From assembly GCA_029959865.1 (NCBI GenBank), contig JASCPE010000004.1, positions 124,001-188,000 of the forward strand: a DNA stretch of 64,000 bases, read 5' to 3'. The translations under genes and the position numbers were made by a program. This DNA comes from Microbacteriaceae bacterium PS02070. GTDB taxonomy: Bacteria > Actinomycetota > Actinomycetes > Actinomycetales > Microbacteriaceae. How positions within the stretch are numbered: position 1 is the first letter of the stretch; each line of letters opens with the position of its first letter. This document shows, in pieces, positions 37,519 to 46,225 of the stretch. The notes below the pieces were generated by a model that saw nothing but the letters and a program-made list of their open reading frames with translations, did no database searches and had not been told where the DNA came from.

Positions 37519-37524
37519 TACGGT
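37519..37524 (+). promoter_or_regulatory. -10 box TACGGT for leaderless MocR gene
   Basis: TACGGT ends 6 nt before GTG 37531; no Shine-Dalgarno. Confidence 0.5.
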
Positions 37525-37530
37525 GGAACG

Positions 37531-38943
37531 GTGGACGCTCGAATCTCATCCCGGACTCTTGCCGCGGCGCTCGGCGGCTGGCGGACGCGGACTCCGGTGT
37601 ACGAAGCCCTCGCAGACGGCGTGCGTCTGCTGTGCCTCGATAATCGCCTGCCGCCGCACACGGGTCTCCCCGCCGAGCGCGAGTTGGCTGCCACCCTCGG
37701 CGTCAGTCGCGCCACGGTGGCGTCTGCCTACAGCAGCCTGCGCTCTTCCGGCCACATCGAGAGCGTGGGCGGATCGGGGAGCGTCACGTTGCCGCAGCGA
37801 CGTGAGGACCCGGGGCTCTCACCCCTTGCTGACGACGGAATCGACCTGCAGCGGGCGAGCCCCCCGGCGTGGCCGGGGCTTGCTGGGTTGTTCGCGCACG
37901 TCGCGGCTGACGCGGCACCATTGCTTGCCCGACTCGGCCACGACACGACGGGCAGCCTCGCTCTGCGCACCTGTATTGCCGAACGCTACACCGCGGCGGG
38001 GGAGCCAACCGATCCTGAGCAGATCCTCGTCACCAACGGCGCTCAGAGCGCGATCGCGCTCATCGCGCGGACGCTGTCACGTCGGGGTGACCGCGTCGCG
38101 ATCGAGACCCCGACCTACCCCCACGCCGCGGAAGCGTTCCGGGAAGCAGGCGGTCGCCTCGTACCGCTTCCGGTGTCGGCGCGTGACGGGTGGGACCTCG
38201 ATCGCGCGCAGGATGCGATCAGCCGAGCTCAGCCGTCGCTCGCGTACCTCATGCCGCGGTTTCACAATCCGACGGGCGCCGTGATGTCTCCGCTGGAGCA
38301 GGCCACGTTCGAGTCGCTCGCGCGCAGGCAGGGAGCGACGCTCATCGTCGATGAGACCACGGCCGACCTCGCCATCGACGAGGAGCCGGGGCTGTCTTTC
38401 ACGGGAGCGCCCGTCATCCGAATTGGGTCGCTGAGCAAGTCGGTGTGGGGCGGACTGCGAATCGGGTGGGTCCGCGCTCGCGCAGATGTCATTCGGCGTC
38501 TTGCGGCGGCGCGTCCGAGTTCCGACTTGGGTACTCCCGAGTGGGAGCAGGCGGTGGCCGTGCGTGTGTTCGATCACCTGCCCGAGGTCCTCTCACAACG
38601 GTCGGCGTTTCTGCGCGCCGGCCGCGACCGCACTCTCGCGGCGCTCGCGCACTTCCTCCCGGAATGGGATGTGCCCCGTGTGAGCGGTGGGGTGAGTCTC
38701 TGGGCGGGCCTTGACCGACCGCTCAGCTCGGCCCTCGTCCTCGCGGCCCGGGAGGAACGGCTGTACCTCTCAGCGGGTGCGCGATTTGCCGCGACGAGCG
38801 GACACGATCAGTACCTCCGGATCCCGTTCACGGCGCCGGAGGCGGAGATGCAGCGTGCCGTGGAGATTCTGAGTCGGGTCTGGCCGCACGTGATCGCTCG
38901 AGTCCCTCGGAGCGCACAGCTCATGACGGACTCCGTCGTCTGA
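37531..38943 (+). CDS. MocR-type PLP-dependent transcriptional regulator (YczR-like)
   Basis: A 470-residue fusion of a GntR winged helix (LPPHTGLPAERELAATLGVS, about residues 45-95) and a fold-type I aminotransferase domain. The PLP Lys is in RIGSLSKSVWGGLRIGW (about residue 315); the substrate Arg region is LRIPFTAPE near the end. Such proteins sense PLP or an amino-acid adduct and regulate a divergent gene, here yczE. GTG 37531 is preferred to the ATG at 37468 because the intervening DNA holds the operator and promoter and encodes nothing family-like. Confidence 0.88.
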   Translation: MDARISSRTLAAALGGWRTRTPVYEALADGVRLLCLDNRLPPHTGLPAERELAATLGVSRATVASAYSSLRSSGHIESVGGSGSVTLPQRREDPGLSPLADDGIDLQRASPPAWPGLAGLFAHVAADAAPLLARLGHDTTGSLALRTCIAERYTAAGEPTDPEQILVTNGAQSAIALIARTLSRRGDRVAIETPTYPHAAEAFREAGGRLVPLPVSARDGWDLDRAQDAISRAQPSLAYLMPRFHNPTGAVMSPLEQATFESLARRQGATLIVDETTADLAIDEEPGLSFTGAPVIRIGSLSKSVWGGLRIGWVRARADVIRRLAAARPSSDLGTPEWEQAVAVRVFDHLPEVLSQRSAFLRAGRDRTLAALAHFLPEWDVPRVSGGVSLWAGLDRPLSSALVLAAREERLYLSAGARFAATSGHDQYLRIPFTAPEAEMQRAVEILSRVWPHVIARVPRSAQLMTDSVV

Positions 38944-39034
38944 GGCCCGTGGCGCCGTGTCATGATGCGGTGAGTTCCCACGGGAACACGGGGATTGCGC
39001 CGCGCGTTAGGTTGAGGGAGACGTAGGGAGAAAC

Positions 39035-39559
39035 ATGGAGACGTACATCCTCGCCGGCGGGTGCTTCTGGTGCCTTGATGCGGCTTATCGTGCGCTGAAC
39101 GGTGTTAAGTCGGTGGAGTCCGGCTACATCGGCGGCATGCGCCCGTACCCCAGCTACGAACAGGTGTGCACCGGCGCGACCGGTCACGCAGAAGCGGTCG
39201 CGGTCACCTTCGACCCCGACGTGATCCCCTCCGAGGTCATCCTGGACGCGTTCTTCACGATGCATGACCCACGCCAGCTCAACCGCCAAGGCAACGACGT
39301 CGGTACGCAGTACCGATCTGCCATGTTCCCGCAAAGCGACGCGCAGCGGGAGGAATTTCTCGCCGCGATCGACCGAGCGAATGAGATGTGGGGTGGCGGC
39401 GTTGTCACCACGATTGAGGACGCGGATGTGTTCTACCCGGCCGAGGACTACCACCAGGACTTCTTCGCGAAGAACCCCGGGCAGGGGTACTGCCTCGCGG
39501 TGGCCGTGCCCAAGGTGAACAAGGTGCGTGCGGCCTTCTCGGAGTACATCGCGCGCTGA
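39035..39559 (+). CDS. msrA: Peptide-methionine (S)-S-oxide reductase MsrA
   Basis: Reduces methionine-S-sulfoxide in proteins and free methionine after oxidative damage. 174 residues; catalytic Cys10 in AGGCFWC, with Cys13 beside it, plus GYIGG and YHQDFFAKNPGQGYC, whose Cys may resolve the disulfide. GGGAG lies about 7 nt before ATG 39035, and TAGGTT near 39008 is a possible -10. A palindrome GTTCCCACGGGAAC sits just upstream. Single-domain, no MsrB fusion. Confidence 0.96.
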   Translation: METYILAGGCFWCLDAAYRALNGVKSVESGYIGGMRPYPSYEQVCTGATGHAEAVAVTFDPDVIPSEVILDAFFTMHDPRQLNRQGNDVGTQYRSAMFPQSDAQREEFLAAIDRANEMWGGGVVTTIEDADVFYPAEDYHQDFFAKNPGQGYCLAVAVPKVNKVRAAFSEYIAR

Positions 39560-39708
39560 CGGGCGTCCTCCCCAGACGAGTATGGGGTTCACCGTTCCCA
39601 CACTCTTCCCACCTGCGGGCTGGCTGCGACGCGCGTGCCTCGACAATCGAGTCAGCTCCGGCGCCCACGGGCACTGGGCGTCGGAGCACCGACCGGAGGG
39701 AGATTGTC

Positions 39709-40173
39709 ATGGCCGAGCAGGTCACCATCATCGGAAACATCGCGACGGACCCCGAGCGCAGTCAGACACAGACCGGTGTTCCGGTCGTCACGTTCCGACT
39801 CGCCGCAGGGGAGCGACGAAAGGATCCGCAGACCGGTCAGTGGAGCGAGGTGCACACCAACTGGTACCGCGTCTCCGCGTACCGTGCACTGGCCGACAAT
39901 GCCGCTGCGTCCTTGCGCAAGGGTGAGCGAGTGCTCGTGACGGGCAGGCTCCGGTTGCGCACGTGGGAGTCCAACGGCAAATCCGGGCACGAGGCGGAGG
40001 TCGATGCCGATGCGCTGGGGCACGACCTGCTGTGGGGGAGTTCGTCGTTCACGCGTAACGTGCCCCAGCGGCAGACGTCGCCCGCGACGACCGCCGCACC
40101 GGACGGGGGAGGAGATGGCACGGCCGCGGAAGCCTGGACGGCCCCGGCCACCGCGGACGCCACGCCCTTCTAG
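39709..40173 (+). CDS. ssb: Single-stranded DNA-binding protein (paralogue)
   Basis: A 154-residue OB-fold protein: VTIIGNIATDPE strand start, RLAAGERRKDPQTGQW loop, NWYRVSAYRALADNAAASL and GERVLVTGRLRLRTWE. Binds ssDNA as a tetramer. The C-terminal tail is short and ends DATPF instead of the acidic DDDIPF-type tip used to recruit repair partners, and it lies apart from rpsF/rpsR, so this is probably the secondary SSB of actinobacteria (used in competence or recombination elsewhere). GGAGGGAG about 6 nt before ATG 39709. Confidence 0.88.
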   Translation: MAEQVTIIGNIATDPERSQTQTGVPVVTFRLAAGERRKDPQTGQWSEVHTNWYRVSAYRALADNAAASLRKGERVLVTGRLRLRTWESNGKSGHEAEVDADALGHDLLWGSSSFTRNVPQRQTSPATTAAPDGGGDGTAAEAWTAPATADATPF

Positions 40174-40176
40174 CCC

Positions 40177-40182
40177 TAGACT
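40177..40182 (+). promoter_or_regulatory. -10 box TAGACT for leaderless lipoprotein gene
   Basis: TAGACT ends 6 nt before GTG 40189; it begins just after the ssb stop codon. Confidence 0.55.
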
Positions 40183-40188
40183 CGCGGG

Positions 40189-40674
40189 GTGAGCCAGGCC
40201 GGACGACGTCGGAGACTCCTCAGTACCGGGGGGCTTTCGTTTGCGATCCTCATGCTCGCCGGGTGTGCTCCGGAGATCCCAGCACCACCGTCTCCGCCCG
40301 CGAGTGCGACACCCGAGAGCTCCGCAAGTCCCACGCCCGGCGGGGGACTCATCGCGTCCGGGAGCGCTGACGAGAATCTCCCGTGGTTCGCGGCCACAGT
40401 CTCCCGGGTGTGGGACCTTGATCAGAGCGTGCACGGTCAGGACTACCTCGATGCGCTCGCGACGGCAGGCTTTCCGAAGGAGGCCATTCAGGTGACCGAT
40501 GACCGTACGAGTGTGGGTAACCCGGCGGACAGTATTCAGTTCGCCGTCCTGTGGGACGGATCCTGTCTCATCGGCCAGGTAGGTCCCTCGGTCGACGGTC
40601 CGATCACGATTGTGGCACCGGAGCTCGTAGCCGGCGGTTGTCTCGTGGGAGCGACGCGCGATATTCAGTGGTGA
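40189..40674 (+). CDS. Secreted lipoprotein of unknown function
   Basis: A 161-residue lipoprotein: n-region RRRRLLS, hydrophobic core, lipobox LAGC with lipidated Cys26, then a Pro/Ser/Thr-rich spacer and a small domain of about 110 residues (LPWFAATVSRVWDLDQSVHG ... GSCLIGQVG ... GGCLVG). The two Cys in CLIG and CLVG may form a disulfide. I do not recognise a characterised family; it looks like a conserved actinobacterial DUF. Leaderless from TAGACT. Confidence 0.8.
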   Translation: MSQAGRRRRLLSTGGLSFAILMLAGCAPEIPAPPSPPASATPESSASPTPGGGLIASGSADENLPWFAATVSRVWDLDQSVHGQDYLDALATAGFPKEAIQVTDDRTSVGNPADSIQFAVLWDGSCLIGQVGPSVDGPITIVAPELVAGGCLVGATRDIQW

Positions 40675-40687
40675 CCGGGGCCGAACC

Positions 40688-40731
40688 CGTCCGCTCGTGG
40701 CGTAGGAGGCCCTCCTGGGCGCGGGCGGACG
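40688..40731 (+). terminator. Hairpin after the lipoprotein gene
   Basis: Outer stem CGTCCGC/GCGGACG and inner AGGAGG/CCTCCT; no U-tract. It lies between the lipoprotein stop and the ettA -10 candidate TAGGCT (40743-40748). Confidence 0.5.
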
Positions 40732-40787
40732 TACCCACTCGGTAGGCTGGGACGCTGACACTGCGAACACAGGAAAGAGCGGAAAAC

Positions 40788-42467
40788 GTGGCTGAGTACA
40801 TCTATCAGATGGTTCGCGCGCGCAAGGCGGTCGGCGACAAGCTGATCCTCGACGACGTGACGATGGCCTTCCTCCCGGGCGCCAAGATCGGCATGGTCGG
40901 ACCCAACGGTGCCGGTAAGTCGACGATCCTCAAGATCATGGCGGGCCTGGATAAGCCCTCCAACGGCGATGCGGCACTCGCTCCCGGGTTCACCGTCGGC
41001 ATCCTCATGCAGGAGCCCGAGCTGGACGAGTCGAAAACCGTCCTGGAGAACATCCAAGACGGCATCGCCATCAAGGCGAAGCTTGACCGGTTCAACGAGA
41101 TCTCCGCGCTGATGAGCGACCCCGACGCCGACTTCGACACCCTTCTTGCCGAGATGGGTACCCTTCAGGAGGAGATCGACGCGGCCGACGCGTGGGACCT
41201 TGACTCCCAACTGGAACAGGCGATGGATGCGCTGCGGACGCCGCCGGGCGATGCGTCCGTGAGCAACCTCTCGGGTGGTGAGAAGCGACGCGTCGCACTG
41301 ACGAAGCTTCTGCTGCAGAAGCCCGACCTTCTGCTGCTGGATGAGCCGACGAACCACCTCGACGCCGAAAGCGTGCTGTGGCTGGAACAGCATCTTCAGA
41401 GCTATCCCGGCGCTGTCATCGCGATCACGCACGATCGGTACTTCCTCGACAACGTCGCGGAGTGGATCGCCGAAGTGGACCGCGGGCGCCTCATCGGGTA
41501 CGAGGGCAACTACTCGACCTACCTCGAGAAGAAGGCTGAGCGCCTGAGCATTCAGGGCAAGAAGGATGCGAAGCTCGCCAAGCGCCTCAAGGACGAGCTG
41601 GAGTGGGTTCGCTCCAACACCAAGGGGCGTCAGGCCAAGTCCAAGGCACGTCTGGCTCGCTACGAAGAGATGGCCTCCGAGGCGGAGCGGACGAAGAAGC
41701 TCGACTTCGAAGAGATTCAGATCCCGCCGGGGCCGCGTCTGGGAAGCGTCGTGATCGAAGCGAAGAACCTCGAGAAGGGCTTCGGCGACCGTTCCCTCAT
41801 CGACGGTCTCAGCTTCAGCCTGCCGCCGAACGGCATCGTGGGCGTCATCGGCCCCAACGGCGTCGGAAAGACGACGCTGTTCAAGACGATCGTCGGCCTC
41901 GAACCGCTCGACGGCGGCGACCTCAAGATCGGTGAAACGGTCAAGATCAGCTACGTCGATCAGGGTCGCTCCAACATCGATCCCAACAAGTCGCTGTGGG
42001 AGGTGGTCTCCGATGGACTGGACATCATCACCGTCGGCAAGATCGAGATCCCGTCCCGTGCGTACGTGTCGAAGTTCGGCTTCAAGGGGCCCGACCAGCA
42101 GAAGAAGGCCGGCGTTCTCTCCGGCGGTGAGCGCAACCGTCTCAACCTCGCGCTCACGCTCAAAGAGGGCGGCAACCTGCTGCTGCTCGACGAACCGACG
42201 AACGACCTCGACGTCGAGACTCTCCAGTCGCTGGAGAACGCTCTTCTTGAGTTCCCCGGGTGCGCTGTGGTGATCACACACGACCGGTGGTTCCTCGACC
42301 GCGTCGCGACGCACATTCTGGCCTACGAGGGCACCGATGAACACCCGGACAAGTGGTACTGGTTCGAGGGGAACTTCGAAGCGTACGAGGCGAACAAGAT
42401 CGAGCGACTCGGACCCGACGCGGCGAACCCGCACCGTTCCACGCATCGCAAGCTGACGCGTGACTGA
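40788..42467 (+). CDS. ettA: Energy-dependent translational throttle protein EttA (ABC-F)
   Basis: Ribosome-associated ABC-F ATPase that gates the first peptide bond according to ADP/ATP ratio. 559 residues, two nucleotide-binding domains: Walker A GPNGAGKST and signature LSGGEKRRVAL in the first, GPNGVGKTT and LSGGERNRLNL in the second, each followed by LLLDEPTNHLD or LLLDEPTNDLD. Between them is the arm and P-site tRNA-interaction linker (RSNTKGRQAKSKARLARYEE). No membrane segments. GTG 40788; the end overlaps the thioesterase gene by 8 nt. Confidence 0.96.
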   Translation: MAEYIYQMVRARKAVGDKLILDDVTMAFLPGAKIGMVGPNGAGKSTILKIMAGLDKPSNGDAALAPGFTVGILMQEPELDESKTVLENIQDGIAIKAKLDRFNEISALMSDPDADFDTLLAEMGTLQEEIDAADAWDLDSQLEQAMDALRTPPGDASVSNLSGGEKRRVALTKLLLQKPDLLLLDEPTNHLDAESVLWLEQHLQSYPGAVIAITHDRYFLDNVAEWIAEVDRGRLIGYEGNYSTYLEKKAERLSIQGKKDAKLAKRLKDELEWVRSNTKGRQAKSKARLARYEEMASEAERTKKLDFEEIQIPPGPRLGSVVIEAKNLEKGFGDRSLIDGLSFSLPPNGIVGVIGPNGVGKTTLFKTIVGLEPLDGGDLKIGETVKISYVDQGRSNIDPNKSLWEVVSDGLDIITVGKIEIPSRAYVSKFGFKGPDQQKKAGVLSGGERNRLNLALTLKEGGNLLLLDEPTNDLDVETLQSLENALLEFPGCAVVITHDRWFLDRVATHILAYEGTDEHPDKWYWFEGNFEAYEANKIERLGPDAANPHRSTHRKLTRD

Positions 42468-42957
42468 CGCGGCGTCGTCGTCGGGGCAACGTCTCCACGT
42501 CCCCATCGCCCTGAGGTGGGGCGATCTCGACGCGTTCAACCACGTCAACAACACCTCCATGCTCAAGCTCCTTGAGGAGGCGCGTGTCCGTGCCTTCTGG
42601 GGTGCTGAACATGGCGAGGAGGTGCCCACCACGGCGGTACTCCGCCCGGGGCCTGCGGGGGGACAGCTGATGCTGATCGCCCGTCAGGAGATCGAGTACC
42701 TCGCGCCGGTTCCGTACCGACGGGACCCGCTCGACATCCAGCTGTGGTTCTCCTCGTTTGGCGGTTCCAGCGTCGAGGTGTCGTACGAGGTCTTCAGCCC
42801 GGCCGGGGCCGAGCCACAGACGCTTTACGCCCGGGCGAAGAGTGTGGTCGTGATGGTCGACGCCGCCACGGGGAAACCCACGCGACTGACCGACGAGATG
42901 CGCGGTGCGTGGTCACCGTACGCGGGACCGGCCGTGGCAATGGGTCAGCGCCGCTGA
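42460..42957 (+). CDS. Acyl-CoA thioesterase, 4-hydroxybenzoyl-CoA-type hotdog fold
   Basis: A 165-residue single hotdog-domain protein with RWGDLDAFNHVNNTSMLKLL near residue 19, the active-site Asp/Asn-His-Asn segment of the 4HBT/YbgC/FadM class, followed by EYLAPVPYRRDPLDIQLWF. Hydrolyses acyl-CoA; chain length unknown. GTG 42460 begins inside the end of ettA, so it is translated from the same mRNA. It converges on a second thioesterase (TesB type). Confidence 0.88.
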   Translation: MTDAASSSGQRLHVPIALRWGDLDAFNHVNNTSMLKLLEEARVRAFWGAEHGEEVPTTAVLRPGPAGGQLMLIARQEIEYLAPVPYRRDPLDIQLWFSSFGGSSVEVSYEVFSPAGAEPQTLYARAKSVVVMVDAATGKPTRLTDEMRGAWSPYAGPAVAMGQRR

Positions 42958-42981
42958 GCCTCAGCTGTGGCGGGGTGGGTG

Positions 42982-43019
42982 GGGTGCCGACGCCGTCGTG
43001 CGTCGCGTGACCGGCACCC
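42982..43019. terminator. Hairpin between the convergent thioesterase genes
   Basis: Outer 8-bp stem GGGTGCCG/CGGCACCC with an imperfect inner stem, filling most of the 69-nt convergent gap. Possible bidirectional terminator. Confidence 0.5.
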
Positions 43020-43026
43020 GCTCCGG

Positions 43027-43902
43027 TCACCGATGCTCGGGAATGCGGACCATGATCTCCTGCGCGACCGACGCCGCCAACTCGCCGTCCCTGCGGAAAA
43101 TGCGTCCGGTGGCGAGGCCCCTTCCGCCGCGTGCGTTGGGCGACTCCTGCACGTACAGCAGCCATTCATCGACTCGCGCGGGTGCGTGCCACCACATCGC
43201 GTGGTCGAGGCTCGCGACGTTCAGGCCGGGGTGGGACCACGCGATGCCGTGGGCACGGAGCACGGACTCCTGAATGCTGAGGTCGCTGAGGTAGGCCAGG
43301 AGCGCGCGCTGAAGCCGCGGATCGTCCGGGAGCGCCGCACGCGTACGCATCCAGACGGCCTGGTGCGGCTCCGCCGAGTCGACGGCAGCGTAGATCGGCG
43401 ATGACACGTGCCGTACCTCGATCGGTGTGTCCGCCGCGGTGCGGATCCACTCCGGATATGCGCCGCCGACACGGAGGTGGCTGGGGGTGAGCTCGTCGGG
43501 GTCAGGAATGCCGTGCGGCGGTGTGGCGGAGTGCTCCAGTCCCTCGCTCTCATGCTCGAACGAGGCGATCATCGAAAAGATCGGGATCCCGCGCTGATAG
43601 ACCTGCGTTCGCCGACGGGCGAAGGACCGCCCGTCGTGGATGCGGTCGACCCCGATCGTGACGGGTTCGTTTGCGTCACCGGGACGGAGGAAGTAGCCGT
43701 GCATCGAATGGGGGATGCGTCCGGGCTCGACCGTGCGCTCAGCGGCAAGGACCGCCTGCGCGAGGACCTGACCGCCGAAGATGCGACCGCTCGGCATCGG
43801 GTGCGATTCGGCGGTGAAGATGTCCTCAGCCGTGCGTGCCAGCGGGTCGCGGAGGTCGAGCACCCGCAACATCCTGGCGACCGACTCTTCTGCTTCAGCC
43901 AC
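43027..43902 (-). CDS. tesB: Acyl-CoA thioesterase II (TesB, double hotdog)
   Basis: A 291-residue enzyme with two tandem hotdog domains. First domain: RIFGGQVLAQAVLAAERTV and SMHGYFLRPGDANEPV; second: AYLSDLSIQESVL, where the catalytic Asp resides, and LDHAMWWHAPARVDEWLLY. Broad-range hydrolysis of medium- and long-chain acyl-CoAs, probably trimming the CoA pool. GTG 43902 is chosen because GGAGGG lies 5 nt upstream and because the further upstream in-frame codons run into the divergent promoter. Confidence 0.94.
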   Translation of the reverse strand: MAEAEESVARMLRVLDLRDPLARTAEDIFTAESHPMPSGRIFGGQVLAQAVLAAERTVEPGRIPHSMHGYFLRPGDANEPVTIGVDRIHDGRSFARRRTQVYQRGIPIFSMIASFEHESEGLEHSATPPHGIPDPDELTPSHLRVGGAYPEWIRTAADTPIEVRHVSSPIYAAVDSAEPHQAVWMRTRAALPDDPRLQRALLAYLSDLSIQESVLRAHGIAWSHPGLNVASLDHAMWWHAPARVDEWLLYVQESPNARGGRGLATGRIFRRDGELAASVAQEIMVRIPEHR

Positions 43903-43927
43903 TGACCCTCCGCTCACTTGCTCTTGG

Positions 43928-43933
43928 TAGTTT
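43928..43933 (+). promoter_or_regulatory. Candidate -10 box TAGTTT
   Basis: TAGTTT in the 38-nt divergent gap, 7 nt before ATG 43941; implies a leaderless or nearly leaderless mRNA. Confidence 0.45.
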
Positions 43934-43940
43934 AGGGCGG

Positions 43941-44609
43941 ATGGCTTCGACCCTTGTCTTCCGCGACGCGGACTCCGCGGCAGACGCATTGACCTTTGCG
44001 CAGCGCGCGGCACCGATCTCCGACGGACTGATCAGACTCCGCGCAGAAGGCGGCGTGTTGGCCATCACCGCTGCGGCGCTGGCACCGACCGGACTCATGG
44101 ACCAGGCTCCCACGATCGTCGGAATGCGCGTGGCCGCCGTCGATCCGGAACTGATCTGCGACCTCGTCATCGAGGCGTCCGGTCTGGCGCAGACGCACAC
44201 GGCGACGGAGTTGAGCCTTCCCGAGTCGGGCACGAGTGCCGCCTGGGCGGGCATCTCCCCGCCCCGGCGCGGCTGGATTCGCGAGGGAGGCATCCACGCC
44301 CAGCAACTCGCCGCGCGCGCACAGTGGGGCATCGCGGAGGTGGCACAGACGACGCCGACCTCCGCCGGCGAGGACATCGTGAACGCGGTGCGGAGCCGTG
44401 TCTGGGGCGCGTCAGATCCAGAGCTGTCCTTTCAGCCCCGCGGTGTCGCGTTCGCAGCGCACGCGTTCGGGTTCGTCGGCGGAGAGGAAACGGCGGGGGT
44501 CTTCCGGAGCGGGTCCTGGGTGCGCGTGTCCCTGCGTCGTGGCCATGTCCTCGTCCGCCGAACCGTCCGAGAGGGACTGACCGCCGTGCGCGCCACCGGC
44601 GCGGGGTGA
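43941..44609 (+). CDS. Conserved protein of unknown function (222 aa)
   Basis: A soluble Ala-rich protein without signal peptide or membrane segments. Notable stretches: LVFRDADSAADALTFAQRAA at the start, LAPTGLMDQAPTIVGMR, GIHAQQLAARAQWGIAEVA, VNAVRSRVWG and a C-terminal beta region GSWVRVSLRRGHVLVRR. I see no catalytic motif and recognise no family; the codon use and GC match its neighbours, so it is native core sequence. It is alone on the plus strand between tesB and the globin, both leftward. Confidence 0.72.
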   Translation: MASTLVFRDADSAADALTFAQRAAPISDGLIRLRAEGGVLAITAAALAPTGLMDQAPTIVGMRVAAVDPELICDLVIEASGLAQTHTATELSLPESGTSAAWAGISPPRRGWIREGGIHAQQLAARAQWGIAEVAQTTPTSAGEDIVNAVRSRVWGASDPELSFQPRGVAFAAHAFGFVGGEETAGVFRSGSWVRVSLRRGHVLVRRTVREGLTAVRATGAG

Positions 44610-44641
44610 GCCCGGTCTGAACTCGTTCGTCGGGTAGGTCG

Positions 44642-45064
44642 TCAGGACGCCGCGGGAGGCTCCGGAGCGCTCACTGGGGTGGGATCGAAGGTGTTGACCA
44701 TGGCATGCGCAGCGCGCTCGAGGTAGTCCCACAGTGTCGCCTCATGGAGGGGAGACAAGTCGAGTGCGTCGACGGCACGGCGCATGTGCAGGAGCCACCG
44801 ATCGCGCGCGTCGGGGTTCACATGGAATGCGAAATGGCGCATGCGCAAGCGCGGGTGGCCCCGGGTCTGCGAGTAGGTCGTCGGCCCGCCCCAGTACTGC
44901 TCCAGGAACAGGCGGAGACGATCCTCGGCAGGCCCCAGGTCCTCCTCCGGATACATCGGACGCAGCACAGGGTCGTCAGCCACCCCGCGGTAGAACTCGG
45001 AGACGAGCCGGTCGAACGTGTCGTGTCCGCCGACCTGGTCGTAGAAGGACGGGCCGTCGCTCAC
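44642..45064 (-). CDS. glbO: Group II truncated haemoglobin (GlbO type)
   Basis: A 140-residue 2-on-2 haem globin: [20 protein letters not shown] (helices A-B with Tyr B10-region), [41 protein letters not shown] (proximal His F8 in MRHF) and [12 protein letters not shown] with the Trp G8 of group II. Likely O2/NO or redox-related haem protein. GTG 45064 overlaps the mscS stop (GTGA), coupling the two genes; this pairing has no known mechanistic basis. Confidence 0.93.
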   Translation of the reverse strand: MSDGPSFYDQVGGHDTFDRLVSEFYRGVADDPVLRPMYPEEDLGPAEDRLRLFLEQYWGGPTTYSQTRGHPRLRMRHFAFHVNPDARDRWLLHMRRAVDALDLSPLHEATLWDYLERAAHAMVNTFDPTPVSAPEPPAAS

Positions 45065-46125
45065 GGTGTGTCATCCTCCGCGGCCGGATCCTTCTTCGGC
45101 TTCCACACCGGGCGCGCGCCCTTCTTCGTTGCAACGGAGGTGGGAGCGGTGGTGGGCGGATTCGCGCCGCGAACGCGTTGAGCGCCTTCCAAGCCGGTCA
45201 GAGTGACCGACGAGAGCTGCGCGAGATCCACCCCGAGGCCTGTGATGGCGGCGCGCAAACGGACGCGCAGCTCCTGTGCCACGTCGTCCTTCGCGGTGGC
45301 GCGCGTCTTCATGACCAGGCGAACGACGAGGGCATCTCCGTCCACCGACTCCAGGCCCCAGATCTCGGGCTGCTCCAACACGCGAGTGCGCCACTTCTGA
45401 TCAGAGGTGAGCGACTTGGCGGCGGCGAGCATCGCCTTTTCTACCGCCGGGAGGTCGGCGTCGGCCGGGACGGCGAGGTCGATGATGACCCGGGACCATC
45501 CCTGCGACATGTTGCCGATGCGGGTGATCTCCCCGTTGCGCACGTACCAGAGCGTGCCGTTCACATCGCGCACGTGGGTGACGCGGATGGCGACGTACTC
45601 GACGATGCCGGTGGCCAGTCCCAGGTCGACGACGTCGCCGATGCCGACCTGGTCCTCCGCGACGATCAGGATGCCGTTGAGGACGTCCTTCACGATGTTC
45701 TGTGCGCCGAAGCCGAGCCCCGCGCCCACAGCAGCGGTCAGGAGCGCGAGCGAGCCGAGCGCGCCCGGTGCCAGGACGTTCATGACGAGCAGCAGGGTGA
45801 TCACGACGACGGTGACATTGACGATGTTGTGCAGGATCGACCCGAGCGTGCGTGTGCGTTGGATGATGCGCACACTCGCGAGCGGCGAGTTCTCAATCGC
45901 GCGGGTATCGGCGACATTTGCGCGGAGCTTCGCGCCCTCGACGATGCGCTTGACGACGCGGCTGATGAGCAGACGCAAGAGCCAGGCGATGATGATGGCG
46001 CCGCCGATGATGGCCGCGGCACCGAGCGCGCGCCACCCGATGGTCATCGCGGCGCTCGCGACATTGTCCCAGAATTCACTGGTTGAGCCGCTGGAATCGG
46101 TGGTTTCCGAGGGTACGAGTCTCAT
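45061..46125 (-). CDS. Mechanosensitive ion channel, MscS family
   Basis: A 354-residue small-conductance channel that opens on hypo-osmotic swelling. Short N-terminus, three helices: residues about 33-52 ([20 protein letters not shown]), about 90-110 ([19 protein letters not shown]) and the pore helix about 115-140 with [20 protein letters not shown] and GDVVDLG as the beta-domain start, then a cytoplasmic vestibule and a basic tail ([14 protein letters not shown]). ATG 46125 is chosen because upstream in-frame residues are Arg/Cys-rich and not family-like. Confidence 0.93.
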   Translation of the reverse strand: MRLVPSETTDSSGSTSEFWDNVASAAMTIGWRALGAAAIIGGAIIIAWLLRLLISRVVKRIVEGAKLRANVADTRAIENSPLASVRIIQRTRTLGSILHNIVNVTVVVITLLLVMNVLAPGALGSLALLTAAVGAGLGFGAQNIVKDVLNGILIVAEDQVGIGDVVDLGLATGIVEYVAIRVTHVRDVNGTLWYVRNGEITRIGNMSQGWSRVIIDLAVPADADLPAVEKAMLAAAKSLTSDQKWRTRVLEQPEIWGLESVDGDALVVRLVMKTRATAKDDVAQELRVRLRAAITGLGVDLAQLSSVTLTGLEGAQRVRGANPPTTAPTSVATKKGARPVWKPKKDPAAEDDTP

Positions 46126-46171
46126 CGAGTCGATCCTACTGAGCGCCGGCTTTCGGTGGCCTGTGTAACGC

Positions 46172-46206
46172 ACGCGGCGCCAGAGGGTGTGCCTCCGGCG
46201 CCGCGT
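46172..46206. terminator. Strong hairpin downstream of pepN
   Basis: Perfect 10-bp stem ACGCGGCGCC/GGCGCCGCGT with an extended inner GAGG/CCTC pairing. It lies between the pepN stop and the mscS start; no clear U-tract. Confidence 0.6.
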
Positions 46207-46225
46207 ACATAAGTCACAGAAGGCG

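Noticed and set aside
37468..37530. ATG 37468 as start of the MocR gene
   Set aside because: The 21 extra codons coincide with the operator and -10 box and show no family similarity.
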